A stretch of 64,000 nucleotides of DNA from Prosopocoilus inquinatus (lineage: Eukaryota > Arthropoda > Insecta > Coleoptera > Lucanidae), in contig CM069872.1 of NCBI GenBank assembly GCA_036172665.1, positions 41,712,101 to 41,776,100 on the forward strand, written 5' to 3'. Positions 56,436 to 64,000 of the stretch are shown one piece after another. The notes beneath the pieces are model-generated. The model saw only the letters and a list, made by a program, of their open reading frames with translations. It was not told the origin of the DNA and searched no databases. Numbering within the stretch: position 1 is the first letter of the stretch; the number at the start of each line of letters is the position of its first letter. The translations under genes and the position numbers were made by a program.

Positions 56436-59400
56436 ATGTCTCATATTGAGACGAAACTGAGGGCCCAGCAACGACTGGATCTGAAGTGGCTGAAATGTGA
56501 TCTACTATCGGTCTTTCATTCGCAGGATAGTTTAAATAATTTGTGGAACGGATTGATTTCCGATGGCGAACTGACAGGACCCTTTTCTGATGGTCTTTTA
56601 AACAGCGCGGGCGTTACAGCTCGGAAGGGTGAACTGGGAAAATATTACTGCGGGTTGAGGGTAAAGCGTTGCTTTAATCGTTCGTGGTTTCAACCTCCTC
56701 CAAACACATGTTCTTGCAGGTACTGACTTGTACTTGCTGTGATAGCATTTGCGGTCCACACACGGGCTGTAATTGTCTGCCATGTCAGAAATTAGATGCA
56801 GAGGAAGCTTTACTTAAACAAGAAGAAAAGAAGTCGCCTCCTTCGCCTCAGCTTTTATTAGATTCGTGGGTTTGGGGCCCACAACCATGTAAGTAATAGT
56901 TAACTTAATTGACTGTAGGAGTTGATAAATTTTGTTAATTGGAAGAAAAGTGTCCGTGTTTGTTCTTGAGATGTGTTTGTTCTTGAGCAATACAGGATAT
57001 TCACAATGAAGCTAGCTAACTTTCTTATTTATTTTTATCGTATTTTTATGAGGTAACTTAAATTTTGTGGCAAAATTGAAAAATGGTTCAAACCCCCAAG
57101 CACCAGGCAATTCCTTCCAGCATTCTCAATTATGCATTTTGTGAAAGTTGGCTGTTCATTAATTAAAAAATTGCTTGACGTAACAATCCATCATTTTTAC
57201 TGGAATTTGTGAACCTGAAATCATCAACTACAATTAAAGTGTATTTGAAGTTTCAGAGCACGTATACTAATTGTAAATTAGTTTACATTGTTTCAATTAG
57301 GAACACTATTTCAATTATTTTGAATATTTCTGTTAAAAACTATTTTATAATTTATTTTATCATTAATTTTCTGGTTAATTAGAATAATAAATAATTAATT
57401 TTATGCATTAGTAACTTTTTTTTTAATTACAAGTAGGTACAAATTTGTTTTCTGCAATTAGAAGAGAAACGGAAAATTGTTTTAAGTATTAAAAAAATTA
57501 GTAAATAATGCATATCTATCGGTGAATTGTAAAAAATGTTAGCCTTCAAATTAAAAGAATTCTTAGCACCTTGAATATAGGCAACCATACTAACGACCAG
57601 GATTGCCAGATTTTTTGCAAGCAATGTGGCCAAGTTGATAAAATGTAGCTAAAAGGCGTCAATTTTATCTGAAGCCCATACATAGGTATAACCAGTGGCG
57701 GCTCGTGATGATTTACTACGGGTAGGTAACAACTGCAAAAAGGGAAGTTGGTTCATTTTCACAACGCCTTACACCATAAAACAATCGACGAACACATTCT
57801 TGAGTTACAATCAACATTCAAAAGCGACGCGTTTTTTATTTGCTCAATTAACTGAACATTTCTCCTTCCTTTCGCGGTGGTGCTTGTAATTTTTGGTTTA
57901 AATTTAAGCATGTGATTCACAGAGCTTTTTCTCGGCTTTCCAGCGGCTTTTACTGAAAAAAAAAAAAAAACTACGAACGCTTCTTGAGTTACAGTCAAAA
58001 TTCCAAAGCGACGCATTTTTTATTTTCGCTCAATTAACTGAATATTTCTGCCTCTCCTCGCGATCGATCTTATAATTTTCTAATTAAATTTAAACGCGGG
58101 ATTTACTGAAATTTTTCTTAGCTTTCGACGAATCGACGACACCTGCAAAAGGAAAAGTGGGTACATTTTCCAAATTAATTTGTTTTTCGGGGCTGTCCCG
58201 ACGAGGATCCGGAATGTACGCAACTTCAATAGGACAGGGTAGCATATTGCTAACCCCGATGAGCCGCCACTGCGCATAACATGTTATGATAGAAAGCAAA
58301 AATAAAAATAGGCAATTACAGTTTCCTGTAATTTTTCTCTCGCCGAAGTGGTACTGTTTAAATATATTGTTCATTTATTACACTACTGCACACTCAAAGT
58401 ATCTTCATCTCTTATTAATGTATGAGGTTAGAACAAGATACAAATACTTCGAGTGCACACTAGCACAGCAAACAAGCAGGTTCACAGATTCAACAAAAAA
58501 CAAAAGTTTTCAGCTTGTCAAGTCAAGCAGCAGTGCCCTTTTAGAGAGAGAAAAATTACAGGAAATTGTAATCGTCTTAATATTTTTTTGCTTTTAAATC
58601 AAACCAATCGCATGTTTCGAAAACTACTTTACATGAAAAGCGTCGTAAGTTTTTAAACTAAAAATATAGCAGAAAGCAACAAAAGGAATTTCAAGCAAAG
58701 AAAAAACACGAAGATAAAGAAAAAAAAATGAAAAATTGCAAATTTGGGATAAATCAAAAATCCGAAGAAATAAAGAAAAAGAAGTGAAGTGAACAAAAGC
58801 AAAAGCAAAAGAAGATCGACAACACCAAGCTGAACGAAAAACAACTTTCTGGAGCAATCAAGAAATTCGTAGAAAATTAAAGCAAAGTGTAAAGGTCAAT
58901 AATACGATAAAGAAAAAACAATTAAAGAAATCAACGACGAACTACGATGAACAAAACAAAAGAATATCACCAAAAAAATTAAAACTGAAACAATCAATTC
59001 GACAATAAAAGCAAAAAAGAAATACGGAGTACGAAAACGTAAAAAATAGAAAAAGCAAATAAGATTAGCGATTAAAATAAACAAAGAAGCAAAAGAATCT
59101 CTGGACGAAAAAAAAACACTAGTAAAAAACAAAAGACTGAAAAAAAACCGTGAAGTAACTCAATGTGAAAAATAATAATAAAAATAATAGCATTTATTCG
59201 AACTCTCGTATGTACATACACATTAATAAATAACAAAAATAATTTGTCGAATCACAGGGTTGATTTCAGATTAACATGAAGTTGTCTGATTTACAAATCA
59301 ACCATGAAGGTAGTGAAAAAAAACTATTAGATCAGAAAAAAAAAACATCTTCTCTAATGAAATTAAGAAAATATTAAAGCAACTCATCCATGGAAAACTA

Positions 59401-62400
59401 ATTAAAGGGAAAATTCACATGCTCAAGAGATGATTCCGCAGGTGTCTTTTGAAAGCAACAATCGAACACATTTTTAATTCGGACGGTAACTTATTATAAA
59501 TTTTAGAAATATTGAAGGTAAAGGATCTTTCGAATGTAGCAGTTTTATGACTAGCAGGCGTTAATGGTCCCTTAAAACGAAGGTTTATGTTGTGAACGTC
59601 CGTACGAAAACTTATTATACAAGTAAGGTGGTGTCAGGGTCTGAATGATTTTATGAAAAAAAAAACAAGCAGAATGTAACAGTCTTCTTGTCTTCATATT
59701 CAGCTAAGTAAAGTCTTTTAATTTATTAGATACATGACTCCTTCTTTGCAGACCAAATATTAATCTTATGCATGAATTATGAACTTTCTGAATTCTCTTC
59801 GAATCTATATAATTTAAACATGGATCATAGACTGTATCGCAGAAATTAAAATGCGAAAGTACCAAAGATTCCACCAAAACACACCTAACACGTTTATTTA
59901 AAAATGAATACGTGCAGAATTATGCTTGGAGAAACGTCAGTATCAATATATAAGCCCAAATTTTTAACTATTTAAACCGGAGATAATGTAGAGAGAGAAT
60001 CTTAACTGAAAAATGATTTTTAATATTTTCTCGAGCCTTCACTGCGCCAAACAAAATAAGTTTCGATTTAGAAAATCAATTTGATAAAAATAAACAAAAG
60101 AAAAATACGAAAGCATAGTACCTACCACGATACTAAAATGGATAAAAAATGAAAATCGACGAAAGTTTTTGCAAACAAAAACAAGCTCGTAGGAAAGAGA
60201 GGAGAACTGTAAAAAAAAGCCAATCAAATACGAAAACCAATTCGATTAAAAAGAAGAAAAATGCGCATACAGAAAAAAAGAAAACGAAAGCAGAATTGTT
60301 AGACAAAAAAATGTAAAACAATTCCTTGAAAAACAAAAAAAAAGAGAAAGAAAAGATGTTAAATAATCAAAAACAGAAAAGAAAACAATACTCAAAGTAT
60401 TCTCGTCATAAATAAATTAAAATAGCGATATGGACAATCATTATTGATCACATCGTATATTGTTTCTTTCACGACCTACTAGATTTTACAAGACGGATTC
60501 TTATCCGGAATGCGCAATTTGTTTATTTAGTGCGCATATTCTCCGTTTTTGCGCTAGTTTTAATTTTATGTTCCGATTTGTCATTTTTGACAACTGATTT
60601 GTTCAAGGTCAAATAAGCACTGTCGCGTGTCAAAAATATGTGATGCAGTAATTGTGTCCCTAAACAGAGATCGAGTGCCTTAGGTTTTTTAAATGTTTTT
60701 TTTTTGGGTATGTGCCAAATACGTATAAATTATAGCCCAAATGGCAGAATTTCGCCCAATCTGGCAACCCCGCCAACGACCGTGTTACTAACGGCCGATT
60801 TCATAATAGGACTTTTAATTTAAAGTTACTTTAATCTAAAAAAATACATTTGTTTTCCTATTCTTAAAGTGACTTTAAATTAAAGCTTCCTTAAAGTCTG
60901 ATTATGAAAATGGCCATAATTGTTTTTAATTTTTGAAGTGTTCTGATAGTAATTTATGTCAACTGCCATTATTCATCACGAGCTTGGATACTGAACAACG
61001 CAAATTATGTTCTGATGCAGCAAGTAATTCATAATTTAGCCTTCAAATAATTTTTTTTTAGCACCTTGAGTATAGACAACCGTGCGAGCGACCGTGTTCA
61101 TTTAGTTGCCTATATTCGGGCTTTTTTATTTTATTGTTTCAACGAGCAGATAAATTAATTGTTTTTAATTTTTGAAGTGTTTTGTATTGCACGACGAATA
61201 GTAATTTAAGAGAGCTTTCTTTCTTTTTGTAGCAACGGAACAATTGTCATTATTCATCACGAGCCTTAATAGTGAACAACGCAAGTTATGTTCCGATGCA
61301 GCAAATAATTCTCTGTCGTCGACACGCTTACACCAAAGACTTACTATATACAAAAGGTATTTCATAGCATTAAACCGAGCACCGCACGTTTCCGAATACG
61401 ACGGCACCAATTTCACCAAAAAGCACAGCCAATCGACGAGTGACGGAAAAACCGTAAGCAATAAATCGATTCAACCTGTAATACCTTTGGATCCGACGGC
61501 AGGCCTCGCTCGGGTTGGGTCCAGGGCTGCCTTAAATTTTTCGTTTGCGTTCCTTAAAAGAGCCTGGAGATTAGGTGAAGATACGGATCTGTGTAGTGAG
61601 CTGTTATTGGAAGCTTTGGAAGCACTGCAGTTATTGCCAGTTGCGACTTTGTTTGATGATACGAATGTCTCGCCTATTTGGTTGGAAGTCGTTGAGCGTT
61701 CCTCAAAGTTTCTTAGACAAGTTGTAACAGGGTATATACAGCAACATTCTCAATAAGCAAATTAATATTAAAAAAAAAAATGATTTCAGCGATCTTACTA
61801 GTGCCCGACAATACTGTGAGATTCCTTTAACAGACCAACATATTGCTTTAAACATCCTCTTAGAACTAGCGTTGCAGAAAGGGTCGCTTAGCAGTATATT
61901 AGATAGTGTATTACTTTTAATTCAGTTATGGAATAAAAAAGAAGATTCAGATGACAATAGGTAATTAAGCGTGGCAACTTTTTCTTTATTTAATTAATTG
62001 TTATCGAGTGACTTCTTTAGATCACTCCCAAGTTCAGCCACAGCACCTATCTTACCGTTTTTAAAGCGGTTTGGGACAATAGCGTCTGTTTCAAAGGCCA
62101 TGTCTGTTAATAAAGATGAAAAGGAAGAAACCATGGCGTGTACTTTCACATTGTTGAAGTATCTGTATCTACCGGATGAAGACACAGCAGAAATTGATTT
62201 AAGACAGGGTGCTATGATAGTAATGGCTCATTTGGATAGGCTTGCATCTCCTCACGTGCCGTCAGAATCGTTTAATAGAGTAATTAATTACATAATTACG
62301 TTCGTTTTCTATTTAAAAGCTAAAATTTGTAGATTCCTACGAACCTAAATAGACAACAAGTGTGGAGTTGGGGGTGGTTAGCTTGGGTTGCAGGCGGTGG

Positions 62401-64000
62401 CCCTCAACTTTGCGATGCCATTTCAGAGTTAAAGGTCAAGCAATTGTGTTGCTCCGAGCGTTCGTTGCTGGCGTTAACTTGCGAGGGAAAAGTTTATTTC
62501 ATGTATTTCTGTTCTGAGACACCTTGCCCTCAATTAGTTGAAGGTAATTGTAACACAAAAGCAACAAAATTAAGGCTTCAGATTTGAGTCGTCGATTTTT
62601 TATGTAGGCTTAGAGGATAAGGTCATTATTAAAATATCATCGCACACCGAGGGAAAACATTATTTGGCTTTAACCAACAATTCTGAAGTGTATTCATGGG
62701 GAAACGGTGATGGTGGTCGACTTGGACACGGCGATAATTCTTCTAAGGATGAGCCGACGCTTATAGAACTGTTGAAAGACAAAGACATCATTGACATAGA
62801 ATGCGGTGGCACTTACAGGTATGTAATTAATTTTTTTGTAATTTTGATGCGCTTCACTTTTGAGATTTAGCGCTGCTATATCTGCGAATGGCATTTTGTA
62901 CACTTGGGGGAGAGGAAATTACGGAAGATTAGGCCATGGCACATCAGAAGACTGTCCCGTACCTACGATGGTCGCTGCTTTATCAGGTCATCACGTGATT
63001 AAAGTTGCATGTGGATCCGGAGATGCACATAGTCTATGTGTTACGAGCCAGGGTAAAGTTTACAGTTGGGGTGACGGTGATTATGGTAAACTTGGTAAAT
63101 TAACAGTATTATAATTGTTTTGCTTGTGGTTCATTTTAATATACTTATGGTAGGAAGAGGTGGGTCTGATGGCTCAAAAATACCACGACTAGTGGAGAAA
63201 TTACAAAATATTGAAATAGCTGAGGTGTATTGTGGAGGGCAGTTTAGTATGGCATTGGCGAAAGACGGTCGTGTATTCAGTTGGGGCAAAGGTGAAGGCT
63301 GGAGGCTCGGACATGTCACCGATGAACACATTCGTTACCCTGAGGTTGTCGAAACTTTACAAGGTAGAAATTTACGGCGTTCTGAAACCTCAACAATTTC
63401 ACCAAACAATCTTTTTCTGCAGAAAAGAAAGTTGTTTCAATGAGTTTAGGTTTCGGACATGTCCTGGCTTTAACCGACCAAGGTGAAATATACGGATGGG
63501 GCAAGAACGAGTACAAGCAAGTATGCGATAGCCCCGAGTCGTTCATCCAACAACCAAGACTAATCGAAGCTTTAAAAAATCAGAGGGCGATTGGAATTTG
63601 TTGTGGACCCATGCAGAGTTTCATGTGGTCCAATTACGATTCCTGTATTCCCAATCCACACATTCCTTTCGTTACGGATCTCACGGAAACCACATTTAAG
63701 TACGTCCTGAACACTAGTCGAGTTTATTTAATTTTCTAGCGAATGTGATCTTGCAGATTGCTTGATGAGTTATTGGAAGCCGTTTGTGAAAATTCACGGC
63801 AATCAGGCTTCGCTAATTGCCCAATATCTCAGGATAGAGAATGCATAACAGTTTCTCTGCTCAATTTATTTCATCTACAAGTAAGCAGCTCATAATTAAG
63901 AAAACTGCAACTTCATTAATGAGTAATGTTTCTTCCAGCTTCATTGTATTATATCCAATAACATTGATGTAAAAACTTTGGGACTTGGAGTGGGCAGTAA
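56436..64000 (+). CDS. HERC2: HERC2, E3 ubiquitin-protein ligase, 5' part (12 exons, runs off window)
   Basis: CDS exons 56436-56660, 56720-56888, 61233-61731, 61790-61960, 62021-62279, 62333-62543, 62608-62818, 62871-63094, 63154-63363, 63423-63699, 63757-63880 and 63939 onward join in phase to about 880 aa of a protein near 4,800 aa. N-terminal blocks match the family: LDLKWLKCDLLSVF, the Cys-rich LTCTCCDSICGPHTGCNC, LLDSWVWGPQP, RLTIYKRYFIALNRA, GLARVGSRAALNFSFAFLKR and IDLRQGAMIVMAHLDRLASP. Exons 6-10 encode the first RCC1-like repeat domain (VYSWGNGDGGRLGHGD, YTWGRGNYGRLGHGTSED, YSWGDGDYGKLG). Apart from the 4.3-kb intron 2, introns are 52-64 nt. HERC2 acts in DNA-damage signalling and protein turnover. 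The HECT domain lies beyond the window. Confidence 0.96.
57693..58272. mobile_element. 580-bp non-autonomous hAT-like element
   Basis: Ends CAGTGGCGGCTCGTGATG and, inverted, CAGTGGCGGCTCATCGGG. The flanks GGTATAAC and CGCATAAC match at 6 of 8 positions, consistent with a decayed 8-bp duplication. The interior has a diverged direct duplication of about 180 bp (ATTCTTGAGTTACAATCAA near 57800, CTTCTTGAGTTACAGTCAA near 57980), each containing AAAGCGACGC and CTCAATTAACTGAA. Confidence 0.82.
58283..58600. repeat. Repeat B fragments
   Basis: An inverted copy (58283-58370: GCAATTACAGTTTCCTGTAA, CTCTCGCCGAAGTGGTACTG) and a partial forward copy (58540-58600: GAAAAATTACAGGAAATTGT) of the repeat seen at 41.8 and 51.3 kb. 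Confidence 0.55.
58640..60420. repeat. A-rich strand-asymmetric tract split by a LINE fragment
   Basis: Two A-rich stretches (58640-59150 and 60040-60420) with very few pyrimidine runs flank the LINE remnant. Their composition mirrors the T-rich tract at 45.2-46.1 kb, and one segment near 58690 is a close inverted match to it. Open frames on the minus strand here are compositional. Confidence 0.5.
59150..60040 (-). pseudogene. LINE remnant, reverse transcriptase C-terminal part and 3' UTR
   Basis: The minus strand reads IVKNLGLYIDTDVSPSI, ESLVLSHFNFCDTVYDPCLN, RIQKVHNSCIRLIFGLQRRS, IIQTLTPPYLYNKFSYGRS and IYNKLPSELKMCSIVAFKRH before a stop at 59415-59417, with stops at three or more sites. 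These are typical blocks C-terminal to the reverse transcriptase core in Jockey/CR1-type LINEs. The 3' end is AATAAATGC followed by an ATT-rich tail near 59160. It is a different copy, and probably a different family, from the LINE at 42.4 kb. Confidence 0.8.
60468..60610. repeat. Dispersed repeat C copy 2
   Basis: CACGACCTACTAGATTTTAC, then TGCGCAATTTGTTTATTTAG and TTTGCGCTAGTTTTAA match the copy at 49790-49930. Confidence 0.75.
60917..61040 (+). pseudogene. Partial duplicate of HERC2 exon 3
   Basis: ATTGTTTTTAATTTTTGAAG (60917) and ATTATTCATCACGAGC, then TGAACAACGCAA and GATGCAGCAA, repeat the intron end and first about 80 bases of HERC2 exon 3 (61157-61310) in the same orientation, about 240 bp upstream. 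The duplicate lacks the pyrimidine-rich acceptor TTCTTTTTGTAG and is cut off after AGTAATTCATAA, so it cannot serve as an exon. Confidence 0.85.

Larger units (their letters stand above)
56889..61232 (+). other. HERC2 intron 2
   Basis: 4,344-bp intron holding most of the repeats on this side: a hAT element (57693-58272), repeat B fragments, a LINE remnant in A-rich sequence (58640-60420), repeat C copy 2 and a partial duplicate of exon 3 (60917-61040). The stretch 56889-57690 has nothing recognisable. Confidence 0.85.

Noticed and set aside
58624..59132. Phe-rich minus-strand frames
   Set aside because: Compositional artefacts of the A-rich tract.

Overview
The window is nuclear DNA of an insect. 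The evidence is a TTK-type BTB protein joined to a FLYWCH zinc finger, the HERC2, CacyBP and AGPAT orthologues, very short introns (52-64 nt in HERC2), AT-rich base composition and a load of insect-type transposons. A beetle is my guess, but the order cannot be fixed from the sequence. No tRNA, rRNA, CRISPR or prokaryotic feature was seen.

Layout. 0-3 kb: a minus-strand BTB/FLYWCH transcription-factor gene in three phase-compatible exons. 3-31 kb: gene-poor, holding scattered minus-strand exons of an unrecognised protein, a segment present three times with conserved splice-like signals, a 4.1-kb satellite array (362-bp monomer, partly a 748-bp dimer), Penelope-like fragments, a 2.1-kb element with 8-bp target duplications, foldback elements, a 140-bp tandem repeat and A-rich degenerate repeats. 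31.9-38.1 kb: a full-length Ty3/gypsy retrotransposon on the minus strand with identical LTRs, inserted in a larger tandem-repeat tract (31-40.8 kb). 42.4-45.2 kb: a LINE broken by frameshifts and by a solo LTR of the same gypsy family. 46-51 kb: miniature DNA transposons around the intact CacyBP gene (minus). 52.4-55.9 kb: complete lysophosphatidic acid acyltransferase gene (minus). 56.4-64 kb: the 5' part of HERC2 (plus), divergent from AGPAT and running off the right edge.

The most notable item is the gypsy element. Downstream of its integrase, in the same reading frame, lies a TARG1/OARD1-type ADP-ribose macrodomain that keeps the Lys and Asp known to be catalytic in that family. A CCCH zinc finger follows, and the frame then runs into the 3' LTR. 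I know of no described retrotransposon with this tail. This copy is damaged (two in-frame stops and an apparent gag deletion), although its LTRs are identical.

The host genes are unrelated housekeeping or regulatory genes: BTB/FLYWCH chromatin protein, CacyBP (ubiquitin-ligase scaffold), AGPAT (glycerolipid synthesis) and HERC2 (E3 ligase). AGPAT and HERC2 probably share a 578-bp bidirectional promoter region. No common pathway is implied.
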